A stretch of DNA of 64,000 bases, taken from the NCBI GenBank assembly GCA_947044405.1, contig CAMRHE010000324.1, forward strand, positions 806,001 through 870,000, written 5' to 3'. The first letter of the stretch is position 1, and each line of letters begins with the position of its first letter. The DNA is from Leptodactylus fallax (lineage: Eukaryota; Chordata; Amphibia; Anura; Leptodactylidae). Below are positions 1 to 13,290 of this stretch, piece by piece. The notes beneath the pieces are model-generated. The model was not told the origin of the DNA, made no database searches, and saw only the letters and a list, made by a program, of their open reading frames with translations. Both the position numbers and the translations under genes were made by a program.

Positions 1-1536
1 GGCCTGTAATTAACATCATAGGTAGACCTCAATTATGAGAAACAAAATGAGAAAACAAATCCAGAAAATCACATTGTCTGATTTTTTAAGAATTTATTTG
101 CAAATTATGGTGGAAAATAAGTATTTGGTCACCTACAAACTAGCAAGATTTCTGGCTCTCACAGACCTGTAACTTCTTCTTTAAGAGGCTCCTCGGTCCT
201 CCACTCATTACCTGTAGTAATGGCACTTGTTTGACATTGTTATCAGTATAAAAGACACCTGTCCACAACCTCAAACAGTCACACTCCAAACTCCACTATG
301 GTGAAGACCAAAGAGCTGTGGAAGGACACCAGAAACAAAATTGTAGACCTGCACCAGGCTGGAAAGACTGAATCTGCAATAGGCAAGCAGCTTGGTGTGA
401 AGAAATCAACTGTGGGAGCAATAATTAGAAAATGGAAGACATATAAGTCTATTGATAATCTCCCTCGATCAGGGGCTCCACGCAAGATCTCACCCCGTGG
501 GGTCAAAATGATCACAAGAACGGTGAGCAAAAATCCCAGAACCACACGGGGGGACCTAGTGAATGACCTGCAGAAAGCTGGGACTAAAGTAACAAAGGCT
601 ACTGTCAGTAACACACTATGCCGCCAGGGACTCAGATCCTGCAGTGCAGACGTTCCCCCTGCTTAAGCCAGTACATATCTGGGCCTATCTGAAGTTTGCT
701 AGAGAGCATTTGGATGTTCCAGAAGAGTTTTGGGAGAATGTCATATGGTGAGATGAAACCAAAGTAGAACTGTTTGGTAGAAACACAACTCGTCGTGTTT
801 GGAGGAGAGTGAATGCTGAGTTGCATCCAAAGAACACCATACCTCCTGTGAAGCATGGGGGGGGGCAACATCATGCTTTGGGGCTGTTTCTCTGCAAAGG
901 GACCAGGACGACTGATCTGTGTACATGAAAGAATGAATGGGGCCATGTATCGTGAGATTTTGAGTGCAAACCTCCTTCCATGAGCAAGGGCATTGAAGAT
1001 GAAACATGGCTGGGTCTTTCAGCATTACAATGATCCCAAGCACACCACCAGGGCAATGAAGGAGTGGCTTCGTAAGACGCATTTCAAAATCCTGGAGTGG
1101 CCTAGCCAGTCTCCAGATCTCAACCCCATAGAAAACCTTTGGAGGGAGTTGAAAGTCCGTGTTGCCCAGCGACAGCCCCAAAACATCACTGCTTTAGAGG
1201 AGATCTGCATGGAGGAATGGGCCAACATACCAGCAACAGTGTATGCCAACCTTGTGAAGACTTACAGAAAACGTTTGACCTCTGTGATTGCCAACAAAGG
1301 ATATATAACAAAGTATTGAGATGAACTTTTGTTATCGACCAAATACTTATTTTCCACCATAATTTGAAAATAAATTCTTAAAAAATTCAGACAATGTGAT
1401 TTTCTGGATTTGTTTTCTCATTTTGTCTCCCAAAGTTGAGGTCTACCTATGATGTCAATTACAGGCCGGCCTCATATTTTTAAGTGGGAGAACTTGCAGA
1501 ATTGGTGGCCGACTAAATACTTTTTTTTCCCCACTG
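1..1536 (+). mobile_element. Tc1-like DNA transposon, family 1 (copy 1, left end outside window)
   Basis: The right terminal inverted repeat (about 1339-1536) is the reverse complement of the sequence at the window start (1-120), so this is one element whose outermost left bases lie before position 1. It ends in CCCCACTG followed by TA at 1537-1538, the Tc1/mariner target site. The same terminus occurs, inverted, at 9063. Between the repeats lies a broken transposase gene. Long repeats of about 200 bases are usual for vertebrate Tc1 elements. Confidence 0.93.
298..1319 (+). pseudogene. Tc1 transposase, family 1, broken and catalytically damaged
   Basis: The frame starts at ATG 298 and encodes an N-terminal paired-like helix-turn-helix region ([14 protein letters not shown] and the following basic linker) up to about 650, where small indels shift the frame and it ends at 666. 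The C-terminal catalytic half reappears at 993-1319 and ends in the typical GYITKY. A TGA (749-751) sits just before the first catalytic Asp (DETKVELFG), a run of G at about 857-865 adds a further shift, and a TGA at 981-983 interrupts the region before the second Asp. The second catalytic Asp is replaced: codon 1026-1028 is TAC (Tyr) in FQHYNDPKH where family members have QHD or QQD. The Glu in NPIENLW is kept. The enzyme would have cut and pasted the element at TA sites in the nucleus; this copy cannot. Confidence 0.93.
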
Positions 1537-1538
1537 TA

Positions 1539-3867
1539 GTAGCTTAAGATTTCTGTTAAATAAAATTTGCAGCAAACAATATCAATAACTACCCCACTAA
1601 GCAGATGATGAAGCAGCACAAAACTGCACTGTCGTTTACAATATAAACAAAAGATATAAAGAAAATGATCCCAAAGAGGAAAAAAAAAACCCAGTCACAC
1701 AACATGGATATCCTCAATAAAAACATCTTTGGATCTTCACCAAAGTCAATTGTGGGAAAGTAAATACTCCCCATGGCTGTTTGAGGTCCAGAGGTCATTG
1801 AAGTCCAGAATCAATATTTGTGGAAAAATATATACTCCGCATAGTTGTTTGAGAATTAAGCAGTAAGTTACAAATGTTTCCCCATTTGGAACAATATCTT
1901 CTAAGTGGGTTTAATACGCCATCATTGTAGGGATGTAAGAAATTGAAGTGGATGTTGGTGTCCACAAATGTTCTTCTACTAGTGGGGCTTGTAGATGGTA
2001 TAATTAGCTAAATAAAGGCATCAAATCCGATGGGTTAAAAGGACAGTCTTAAGAAAATAATGAAAAAATATATCTGTTAACACAACATGAATGAGAAAAA
2101 AACTAAATAAAAAAAAAAATTATATAAAAATCACCAATGTATATAATAGTAGAAATTGAATTAATGAATATATATATAGTGAATCAAAAGTGCAAATGAA
2201 AATTGATATATTAAAAAAAATAAAAATTATAAAAAAAACCCACCAATGTGTATAATAGAAATTGAATTAATGAATATATAGAGGAATATAGTGAATCAAA
2301 AGTGCATTTCCCTACCCTAACATATGCACCTTTTGTTTTTAAATGTTTTTACATTTTTCAAATACATGCTCAATAAAGATTTTTTTTTTCACTATTTGGG
2401 TTGTGCTTGTGCTATTTGAAGACCTGCATCTTTTTTCTTGGTTTTGTGCATTTATAAATATTATGGTCTTGATGCACCCCATAATTTAAGTGGTTCCTAT
2501 ACAATTAACTATGGTATATACCACTCACTGACACCAACCACTGTCCTTGAGATGCTGCTAGCCAGGCCACTTGCAATCAGTTCTTATAAACAGCTAGTAA
2601 TCCCTTGACTGGTTATGAGAAATGAGGGGCCCTCCATGTTTTATATTAAATAAATCATGGACCAAAACTATTGGTTCCTCCAATAGGCTTCAAAACAAGC
2701 CATATATGATAAAGCAGAAGTAGTCAAGCATTACCAGGGTGGGAAAAGCCATGGTTTTTGTTCTTTCCCATGTTAATAACACCTGCAGCCACCCCATTAT
2801 CCAACCATCAGTAGATGGTCAGTACTATTGGACTGTACCAGGTTCTTTCCAGCACCTCTGGTGTAGTTGCCACTGCCGCACTGTTGGCATGATAAAAACA
2901 AAATTAAACCCATTGTTTCTTCCAATACAACTGCTCTGTATGTATGACAAAACCCTGCCAGGCAGGCATTTTCAACCAAAACTAGCTAACTTTTTTTTAC
3001 TTTTTGAAATAAAAAAAAAAAAATCGAAATTACAGTGTATGGTTAAACTAGCAGTTTTCCCATAGGCATACATGTTACTGTCACATTGACATTAGTGTTT
3101 ACCATAATGAGCTTGAATTGGGATATATAGGTTCCTGACAGTGTCATACACTTGTTCCAAGTCAGTTTAAATTGGCTTAAAACATAATTTATGCAGTCCA
3201 AAATTAACCATGGGACTGATCCGACCGAGCCCAATACAAAACTTGCTTTTTGTGTCCATTTCTATATCAAATATACTTTTAAAATACAGATCCCTATCAC
3301 ATCAAAAATAGACTATACTGTGCATAATACTTTATATTCTGATTAGGAACACAGATAAATAATAAATACAGCAGAGAGTTGAGAATACTCTTCACTTGGA
3401 AATATAAAAATTCTGCATATTGTATATAACTAGAAAAGAGATTCTTTTATAATAGTTTGTATGCAGAAATGTCATAAACAGTGATATTTTCTTACTATAT
3501 TTAAAAGCCAAGATTCCTGAATGTTTATGTACAGTGCACATTTAGTTTATGGAAATGTATGTAATCTACATTATTCATTTCCTTCTGTGATGTTTGTATG
3601 ATTTACATTAATTTTGCAGTAAGGGCTCCAATTAAAATATTTCCAAACATTGAGAATAGCTAGATTACACATAGGAAGTCTCATAAAAAGTTCTAAGATT
3701 TAAAGCATACTCCTAATTATAAACAACGTTTCATGAAGGAATAGTACAAGTGAATATACAAAACTTTGTAATATATCTTATGAACAGAACATGTCCCCTT
3801 CTCCACTTATTAAACTGAGTTACTTTTAAACATAAGTCTATGGTGAGAGGGAGGAGGATTCCACTGT
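1539..3867. other. AT-rich stretch without recognisable gene
   Basis: I see no coding signal. The stretch holds A/T homopolymers, a local duplication at 2118-2305 (listed separately) and two related short tracts near 1755-1785 and 1829-1852 sharing the pattern AAATA(T/C)ACTCC followed by a GTTTGAG. Around 2720-2980 lies a moderately GC-richer stretch that may be an old dispersed repeat I cannot name. Confidence 0.5.
2118..2305. repeat. Diverged tandem duplication, about 100-base unit
   Basis: Two adjacent units share the core GAAATTGAATTAATGAATAT and the end GTGAATCAAAAGTGCA: 2118-2195 and 2222-2305. They differ by small indels in their A-rich leaders. Confidence 0.75.
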
Positions 3868-4080
3868 TAGGCTGAGGCCCCACGTTGCAGAAACGCACCT
3901 TTTTTTTTGTTGCGTTTTTTTGAGCCAAAGCCAGGAGTGGATTGAGCAGAAGGTAGACGTAAAAGTACTTCATATGTATTTCCCATTCCTTTTGTAGCCA
4001 TTCTTGGCTTTGGCTCAAAAAACGCAGCAAAATCTGCAACAAAAAATGCTGCATTTCTGCAACCTGGGGCACCAGCCTTA
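3868..4080. repeat. Palindromic MITE, subtype of the GGCCCCACGT family
   Basis: The first half (GCTGAGGCCCCACGTTGCAG, then a T-rich run and GAGCCAAAGCCAGGA) is mirrored by the second half (TTGGCTTTGGCTCAAAA and finally TTTCTGCAACCTGGGGCACC). The whole unit can fold back on itself with a centre near 3980. Its terminus is shared with at least eight other copies in the window, but the interior is different from theirs. The 170 bases that follow (to about 4250) share oligomers with the same family and may be a second, decayed copy. Confidence 0.8.
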
Positions 4081-4376
4081 AGCTAACTCTCCAGGTTGCA
4101 GAACACAGCTAAACACTGTGGAAAAACTCAGCAGAAATGCATTATTTTTTTTTGTTTTTTTTAGCACCGCTTTTCATTGCTGCGATTTTCCTTCCTTTAT
4201 TAAATCTATAGGGAAACAACGAGTGTTTCCACATGTAGCCTAAAAAAACCACTCAGAGTGAGGACTCTTATGATACTACCTCCTTCCCCCCAGGTTTCAT
4301 GAACAGCCTGAGCGAAGATGAAGAGGAATTCAGTCTAATAAGTGAAGAAAGAAACATAATTATTTAAGATATATGT

Positions 4377-4470
4377 GTGAGGTAGAATAAAGCAAAGCGG
4401 CACTCATGGTGGTGCAGAACATCTTCACGCTTTATTTGTGGCTCATAGGATGTAAGATACTGTATATTAC
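4377..4470. other. Possible Penelope-like terminal fragment
   Basis: The stretch with GCGGCACTC followed by TTCACGCTTTATT resembles the terminal (pseudo-LTR) region that I know from frog Penelope-like elements. There is no coding sequence here and the assignment rests on this short resemblance only. Confidence 0.3.
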
Positions 4471-4600
4471 AAAGCTTCTTATAGTCACATAACAAGTTTT
4501 ATAACAAGTCTACTAAACCCATTTTAGATCACCATAGGATTTCAATTCCATTTTGGACCACAAAGTCTAGGTATAGCAGCTACAGCATATACAGTACATA

Positions 4601-5520
<920 letters not shown>

Positions 5521-5522
5521 TA

Positions 5523-8500
5523 TCTGTAACTGCCCTTAAGCATAAAAGATGTTGTGCAAACTCCTTTCCAATTTTGAAAGAAATGCTAGATGTCTGCATC
5601 ACATTAATGGGGGAAGGAGGGGCGCTGGGACTTTTTATTCTCAACTGAGACTCTTTATTTTCAACTTAATTGTGTATTTGGAGAACCTAAAAAAACTCAG
5701 ATCAAGATATAGAAAATACATGGGATATGGAATCACTGTTATTTTTTCTGCCAAGAACATAAAGGACGTCAAAAATATTACTTAAGCCACCATTTGTATT
5801 ATGAAAATAACATGATTACACAAATTACTTCTATTGTCATTTTTTTTAGAGCAAAAGGGACACTAGATATTATTGTGCTATAAAATATTTTTACAACATG
5901 GCCATACATGTCCATGGTCTTTTGGTTGTTATAGAGAATAGCTTATGGACACACATTCCTAAAAGTCTAGCTGTACTGTAATATCTCAGAGGAGCAGTTG
6001 TTCACATTTTCCTTTGTTGGGATTCCATACAGTGTATGGAGGAAACAGGACACTTAATAGCATACAATACAAATTGCCATAACAAGCTTTAAATAAATAT
6101 ATAATGTTGCATGAAGTCCAATATGCTAGTGTTATCAGGTATCAGTCTGTAGGGCATTTTGTCATCTTACCTAACCCTGTCTGGCTTCTGTAATCTGTGA
6201 CATCAGAGGATTTGCAATGGCAATGTACTGGACTTTTATGATGATAAGGTAGGCTGCTTGGGCAGATTGTATATACAATAGAAAAGAATTTAAAGGCTTG
6301 GACTTCCGTAAGAATGTTTTGTTTATATGTTTGTTTAATTTTATTGTCATGAAAGTTATAATGGATTTAATAAACAATGATTGTGACATATAGGAACAAC
6401 CAGCTATCACATAATAGGTGTGGTTATTTTAAGGTGTAGTGAATCATGGATTAGACTAGATTACCAGAGGAAGCGTTTGGTCTGAACATGAAACTCGTAT
6501 TTTATCCCATTTTTCCTGGTTTTATTTAGTTTTTTATTTATTTTGATTTGTAACTAAAAATACTCTAGACTGGTTGGATGATCCTTTGATATAGTGCAGT
6601 CAGGAATGTCGCTGCATTAAGGTTGACAAGTAAACATGGAGAAGCTTCCTCTTTGGAATTGTTGTTGCTGGTTTTAGGTTGCCATGACATGACAAGGCCT
6701 CAGCAGGCCTTTATAAACCCCTTCCTTCTGAACCATAATTGCTGGTAATCCTCGTTGTACTCCATTTTGCTGACCTTGCTTTGATCACACATATTCTGAC
6801 CTTTGGCTACGTTCATTGATTCCTCTGTCTTACGATTTTGTTCTGGCGTTCCCAATTGGATTTGACTATTGGCTTTGTTTTTTCCGGACCTGGTCTTAGT
6901 CTCGTGATTTGGTTTCTCATTGCCCTCTCCAGCTGCTGACAAATGATTGACGACCATTCTGTGCTCTGTCCCTGTGAGTAGTGTGGTTTTGGTGTTTGGC
7001 TTCTGCTGCAGTGCGTTTATTTGTAGTACACTTATCTGTTTTGGTGACAATTCCGATCTTCAGATTCGGTGAAAGTCCATCTCCTCTTGTGAGGAGCTCT
7101 GGTGAAGGCTTCTGAGTCCGGTCTTGGCTCGCAGAGGTGTATTACTTTTAAGTAACATTTTCTACTGCTTGTAGTTGTCAGCCCGTTTCTATTGCTGCTC
7201 TAGTCCAGCAAAGACAGCCTGAAGATTCTATCTCTAAAGTCAGCAGAAATGTGACTGCAGCTCTGGGGAACATGGGGAATGGGGAATTTAGGATCTGTTG
7301 AAAATAAGTAATACATTGCCTTTTAATGGTTACTCATCTTTGTTTTTTGTTTTTGATTTTTTTTTCTTGTAAAATACTGTATACTTGAGTGAATTCTTAC
7401 TCATATGTTGACCCATAAGGTAACATTATTGGAGGACTCGACTTCTAAAAACATGGAAATTTTAGTCTTCATGGAAAAATAGATACAGGAAAAACTTCCA
7501 GAATAACAGAAATATCAGTCATTGTCTTATTAGCTTACATCATGGGAGAAGCTCAGTTAGGTTTCTTTAATCTGGATCTCTTGCAGCTCCATCTTGGTTC
7601 ATGCTTGTTCATCTGTGTTGGCCTTCCAACATCCAGGTGTCAGGGAAAGACAGTTAGACCCAACCATGGGTGTCTGTCAATCATTCATATTCATGAGAAG
7701 GGGTGTTCCCCAGCATCCTCAAACTTTTTACAACTGTATTTGGATAACACTAAAATAGTTTATCCTAACCACACCCATGTACTATAAGATAGAAGTGTTG
7801 TCAGCAAATAAATTAGCTTACAGGTCATGAATATTGTAATCCAATAAGATTTAACATTTCTATATATCAATTATAAGATTATGTTTATATACTTTTATCC
7901 TTGAGTGCTAGGAATTTGAAAACATGTTACTTTTTGCTTATTTGCATTATGCATAGCTTTTTATTTTGTCAACACAGTTGTATGAGGCAGCTTTGGATGG
8001 GTTGAGGCTTATAAAATTATTATAAATATACTTGTATGTGTATACTTGGATTCTTGCCAACTGCCAAAGACTAAAAATATCCCCTTGGGTAGGCATGAAA
8101 TATTTCACAATGTCTTTGAACAGTCTGCAGCTACACAAACAATTGGGGAATTTACAAACACATGTTCACCAGAAAACTGGCATATAACTGACACATCTTT
8201 AGCATATGACTGTGATTTGCACAAATATGTGCCACTTTGTTGTTTCTGCACCCTGCTCACCCCATTTTTTAAAAAGTGGGAGGAGTGACCGGGGAAGGGC
8301 TGCCTTTGCTCAACATATTTACTATCTCACCCCAAAAAACTGACATGAATTATACCTGAAATCTATGCCAGAGAAGGCACAGATTTATTCAGTTTACCAC
8401 CCATGCCTTCTTGATCGCTGTGTACATGGTGCTCAATGATTATCTTTTTTTTTTTTTTTTTACTGCCACATGTAAGATGCAATAGTTGTGATTTAACAAT

Positions 8501-9060
8501 AGTTAGTCATTTGGACAATACAGTCCTTCCTCAGGTTTATATATACGGTTGTGAACAGTATACAGCTGGTTGGCCATTGAATAAACTGGCCTCTTAGTCT
8601 AAGAGACTCTGCTCAAAACATTTAACATATGCATCTCACATGTGACAGTGAAAAGAACAAATAGTTATCCTTAATTTGCAGTTTCAACAAAGGAGTTCTG
8701 TCTATAGAGTATTTCATTGACCATGTATTACTCCCTTGGGCAATGCACTAGATGTAACACAGTGGGGGAATTTATCAAAGTAGTCAACAGTATGCCAAGT
8801 GGAGCAGAAAAGTTGCAAATCATGGCACAGTTAGTTTGGCACCAAAAATTGTGACTTTTTGATTAAAAAAATAAACAAGGCAAAGGATAGCTTTTTTTTT
8901 ACCAGTCAGTTGTGACAGATGCAGACCGAATGTGCTCCATCTGCATCATTCATTCTATTAGCTTTTTCAGTTTTTCAGGTCCTATGACAAATCAGAACAA
9001 TGAAGTAAACAACAGTGTGATCCAGTTTGAAGATGTCCTTTATTTTTATTCAAATGAATA
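5523..9060. other. 3.5 kb without recognisable gene
   Basis: No coding signal that I can support. Around 6660-7150 a pyrimidine-rich, GC-richer stretch (TTTATAAACCCCTTCCTTCT to the GAGGAGCTCTGGTGAAGG region) has the look of a retroelement long terminal repeat fragment from frogs, but I find neither paired copies nor clear ends. A T homopolymer lies at about 8443-8461. The remainder is AT-rich unique-looking DNA. Confidence 0.45.
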
Positions 9061-9062
9061 TA

Positions 9063-10279
9063 CAGTGGGGAAAAAAGTATTTAGTCAGCCACCAATTGTG
9101 CAAGTTCTCCCACTTAAAAAGATGAGAGAGGCCTGTAATTGACATCATAGGTAGACCTCAACTATGAGATACAAAATGAGAAAACAAATCCAGAAAATCA
9201 CATTGTCTGATTTTTAAAGAATTTATTTTCAAATTATGGTGGAAAATAAGTATTTGGTCAATAACAAACGTTCATCTCAATATTTTGTTATATATCCTTT
9301 GTTGGCAATGACAGAGGTCAAACATTTTCTGTAAGTCTTCACAAGGTTGGCACACACTGTTGCTGGTATGTTGGCCCATTCCTCCATGCAGATCTCCTCT
9401 AGAGCAGGGATGTTTTGGGGCTGTCGCTGAGCAACACGGACTTTCAACTCCCTCCAAAGGTTTTCTATGGGGTTGAGATCTGGAGACTGGCTAGGACACT
9501 CCAGGACCTTGAAATGCTTCATACAAAGCCACTCCCTCGTTGCCCTGGCACTGTGTTTGGGATCACTGTCATGCTGAAAGACCCAGCCATGTTTCATCTT
9601 CAATGCCCTTGCTCATGGAAGGAGGTCAAAATCTCACGATACATGGCCCCATTCATTCTTTCATGTACACGGATCAGTCGTCCTGGTCCCTTTGCAGAGA
9701 AACAGCTCCAAAGCATGATGTTGCCACCCCCATGCTTCACAGGAGGTATGGTGTTCTTTGGATAATACTCAGCATTCACTCTCATCCAAACACAACGAGT
9801 TGTGTTTCTACCAAACAGTTCTACTTTGGTTTCATCTGACCACATGACATTCTTCCAGTACTCTTCTGGAACATCCAAATGCTCTCTAGCAAACTTCAGA
9901 CGGGCCCGGATATGTACTGGCTTAAGCAGGGGGACACGTCTGGCACTGCAGGATCTGAGTCCCTGGCGGCATAGTGTGTTACTGACGGTAGCCTTTGTTA
10001 CGTTAGTCCCAGCTTTATGCAGGTCATTCACTAGGTCCCCCCGTGTGGTTCTGGGATTTTTGCTCACCGTTCTTGTGATCATTTTGACCCCACGGGGTGA
10101 GATCTTGCGTGGAGCCCCTGATCGAGGGAGATTATCAGTGGTCTTGTATGTCTTACATTTTCTAATTATTGCTCCCACAGTTGATTTCTTCACACCAAGC
10201 TGCTTGCCTATTGCAGATTCAGTCTTCCCAGACTAGTATAGGTCTACAATTTTGTTTCTGGTGTCCTTCCACAGCTTTT
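9063..10279 (-). mobile_element. Tc1-like DNA transposon, family 1 (copy 2), truncated at its 5' end
   Basis: The terminus CAGTGGGGAAAAAAGTATTT at 9063 is preceded by TA (9061-9062) and matches the right end of the element at 1-1536. The copy reads on the minus strand. It stops abruptly at about 10279, within the first few codons of the transposase gene, and the other terminal repeat is absent. It lies inverted relative to copy 1, about 7.5 kb away. Confidence 0.93.
9277..10276 (-). pseudogene. Tc1 transposase, family 1 (copy 2), near full length but interrupted
   Basis: On the minus strand the frame covers the helix-turn-helix region ([18 protein letters not shown]), the first catalytic Asp ([12 protein letters not shown]), the glycine-rich [16 protein letters not shown] block and, after a frameshift at about 9628-9640, the second Asp (FQHDSDPKH) and [10 protein letters not shown]. 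The frameshift comes from loss of seven bases (compare copy 1 at 964-972). A TGA at 9613-9615 lies in the same place as the TGA 981-983 of copy 1. A TAG (plus-strand CTA at about 10234) interrupts the N-terminal codons. The start codon and promoter are gone with the truncation. The catalytic DD34E residues are all retained, unlike in copy 1, but the protein is not producible. Confidence 0.92.
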
Positions 10280-10795
10280 ATGCAAGTAGAACTGGAAAGT
10301 CTCTGAGAAACTTCAAGTACTGCTATAATGAACTAGGTGCATATCCAATTTTGTAATCAAGGGATCAAGGCCAGCATAGGAAATGCCAGTCTTCATAAAT
10401 TTCCCCACTGTATCCATTTTGCATGTTCCACTTTAGAATACCCTACTATATTGCCACTTTTAAAAACATTTTAAGCAATACACTACTGTTGATGCATGCA
10501 GCTCTTTAAAGCAAACATTTGAAATGTATTTACAGATGTAGCATTTCTTAAAAGAACCTGCATGTTGTGCTGTGCCATTATTATAGTGTGCTAGGCTATT
10601 TATGTAGAATGGCCACTCTCCACATTGCATTAGAGCAGCCTCTGTAAAAGCTTAGCATACTGTGGCATGGAACGAGCATTTGTTTGCCGCCTGTATTATG
10701 ACTTATTTTTGAGCTTTTGATTTCGGCTTATAAATCTGTTTTTCACATAAGTCTTAAGAGTTCTGTTATACTATAATAATATTAACAATAATAAT
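10280..10795. other. Unique-looking DNA between Tc1 truncation point and LINE
   Basis: No gene or repeat recognised. The junction at about 10279 has no obvious duplication. Confidence 0.4.
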
Positions 10796-12030
10796 ACGAA
10801 TAACTTTATATTCCACAGCACTTTACAAATCAGAGAACACATGAACGGACTATATGAGACATTACAATGTGACAAAGAAATTAACATATCAAACAGTAGG
10901 GGTGAGGGCCCTGCTCGCGGGAGCTTACATTCTGAGATAGGGGGACACAAGAGGTCAGAGGGCTTGTTTGGTACAATGGTCCAGCTATTTTTTAATAAAT
11001 AGGGTCATGTTACTGAATCTGTATGAGACAGTCACTAGCTGGTTTCTGTGAATATACAGATACTAAGTGGTAGGAAGTGCAGTGTAACTTCTAGATGGAG
11101 GGGATAAGATGGATCTGAGTAATGGAGGAGGAAGGATGGAATGGGATAAGAAATAGAAATGTAGTGTGTGCACCAATGTGATCACGTCATGTGATAAGCC
11201 TGCCTAAACAGATGTAATTTTAGGGTAGTTTTGAAGATGCTGTAGTTCCAGCCTTCCAGAGCACCGGTGCAGCTCAAAAGTCTTGACGGGAGTGGGATGT
11301 TCAGTTAACAAAGAATGCAGATCTAATGTCACTAGCAGAACGGATAGGGCGGCAAACAGTGAAGAGGGAGATGTAGGGAGGTACAGCGCTATGGATGGAT
11401 TTGTGGGTGAGTGATTAAGTTTATATTGTATTCTGTGGTGGAGTGACTAGAGTGCGTCTGTGTACCGGTTTGACAGAAAGATGAGTCTGACTGCATTCAG
11501 AACAGATTGTACAGGTGAGAGTCTAGTAAGAGGAAGCCCAATTAGAAGAGACTTGCAATAGTAAAGACGAGAGAAAATAAGAGCGGCAATGAGGGTTTTT
11601 GGTGTTTCCACAGTGAAAAAAGAGTGAATTCTAGAGATGTTTTTGAGGTGCAGGTGGCAAGAGTGTGCAAGTGTCTGAATATGTGGGGTGAAGGTGAGAT
11701 CTGAGTCAAATACAACCCCCAGACAGCGGGCATGCCGCCTCAGTGTAATAGTAAGACCGCAGACAGATATGAAGATATCAGAGTTAGGTCGGTTAGTGGA
11801 TGGAGGGAACACAAGAAGTTCAATTTTTGAAAGATTCAGTTTCAGATAAAGACATTAGAGACAACAGACAGTCACTGGTGGGATAGCAGCAGTGATGCAC
11901 AGGATGAGATATGTAGCCGGGTGTCATCAGCATAAAGATGGTACTGAAAGCCAAATCTGCTGATGGTTTGTCCAGTAGGGACTTTGTACGGAGAGGAGGG
12001 GGCCTAGGACCAAGCCCTGAGGAATAAAAT
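10796..12030 (-). mobile_element. L2-type LINE, 5'-truncated 3' portion
   Basis: Read on the minus strand, reverse transcriptase sequence is followed by a 3' region that ends near an AT-rich tract (ATAATATTAACAATAATAAT at about 10774-10800). The coding part is described separately. The 3' segment includes the degenerate reading PPISECKLPRAGPSPLLF, which I know from vertebrate L2-like repeats. No target duplication is visible. Confidence 0.75.
11447..12000 (-). pseudogene. L2-type reverse transcriptase C-terminal remnant
   Basis: The minus strand contains the catalytic box [11 protein letters not shown] (about 11917-11950), then, in a shifted frame from 11812 to 11447, the thumb region with LGVVFDSDLTFTPHI, a histidine/leucine-rich stretch, LIAALIFSRLYYCKSLL and a final NAVR. 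This order is that of L2-clade ORF2 proteins. The enzyme would copy LINE RNA onto chromosomal DNA. Upstream parts (endonuclease, fingers) are absent, and frameshifts and stops separate the blocks, so this is a dead 5'-truncated copy. Confidence 0.8.
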
Positions 12031-12998
12031 ATAAATACAGTATAGATAAAGCATAAAAAGACAAACATAATAAATATTTTAATTTTCATTAGAAACCTGG
12101 AATCACTGTTAATATATGCAAATTTGTATTCCTCTCCTACTGTACATCATGAAATTTTATCAATAAGCCATCTGCCTCTGATTATTTGGAAATGCCAGCT
12201 TTATACTCCATCCTATATCCTTAAAATTCTAGAGATGAATTAATACAAAACATTTTCTGCTTCTGAAGCCTTGTATCTATTTTTATGAAAACCCTGCAGA
12301 TTGTGGGGCTGGATATTGTTGTGATATAGTCATTTTTTAGAGCCACTGGCAGGTGTTCTTGGAAACTCAGAGTTCTGATCAAATATTCAAGTGTGTGGAA
12401 AATAAATCTAAGAACCATGAATGCCTTTCCTTGCCAGATTGTAAATAATGTACATAAAAGTAGCCATAGCAGCAGGGATAGTAGCCACAGAGCAGTTTCA
12501 CAAATAACCAAAATAACAGACAAGGGCTTATACAAAATAGTGTTCACAATTAATTTGCTAATTTAGTAAAGCATCTTGTTTGCTAAATGACAAAACAACC
12601 AGAATGCTGAAAATAGATTTTGGGAGCATCTGAGCATGGGAAATCGAAAACCGTACAATTCAAACATTGTAACTACTGCCAAACTATTTGCCTGGGCTCA
12701 TAAGCACATTATGCACACATGTCAAACAAGCCAGCATGATTTACTTTCAAGAAACTGGTACTATCTGTCAATCAAGTAACACCAATGCAAAAATGGCATT
12801 ACTAGATTTTAGTAATGCTGCAATCTAACTGTGACAAACTAGTGTCACTGTGCAACCCTAAACGTAAGTGACTGTCCACTACTGACAAGTTTGAAATGTA
12901 CTATACAAATAAGATAACGACAAATTGTCTTGCAGGTGGCACCGCCATCGATTAGCTGGTGTCTATTTCTCCTGCAGTGTCACCGCAGTAAATCTAAA
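12031..12998. other. No recognisable gene
   Basis: AT-rich DNA; I see no motif, repeat pair or coding pattern that I can support. Confidence 0.4.
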
Positions 12999-13290
12999 GC
13001 TAAGGCCCCACGTAGCGGGCTGCAGCCAAAAAACGTTGCAGGGAAAACTGCGGAAGAAACGCATCGCGGTTTTTCCCACAGCACTTTTCACAGAAAGTCT
13101 GCAGAGTTTTCCTCCGGACTTTCTGCTTCAATTATACCTATATATGGAAACGCCAGCATTTCTGAAGGTATAATTGACATGCTGTGATGGTATTCGCTAG
13201 AATTCCATTCATTTTGCAGGGATGGAATTTTATCGGCCAAACTGAAGTTTCCGCCATGTCTAAATGTGTTCTATTGCTTCCTTTATTTTA
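12999..13290. repeat. MITE of the GGCCCCACGTAGCGGG family
   Basis: It begins CTAAGGCCCCACGTAGCGGG and contains the family core: a stem of ATTATACCTA and GGAAAC on one side and TTTC and GGTATAATTG on the other (13126-13177). The far end is blurred and placed near 13290. Confidence 0.78.

Noticed and set aside
6660..7150. LTR of a retroelement
   Set aside because: Composition is suggestive, but there are no TG...CA ends, no duplication and no second copy in the window.
9415..10236. Open frames on the plus strand across the family 1 Tc1 copy 2
   Set aside because: They are antisense to the transposase, and the same shadows occur in copy 1; no independent motif.
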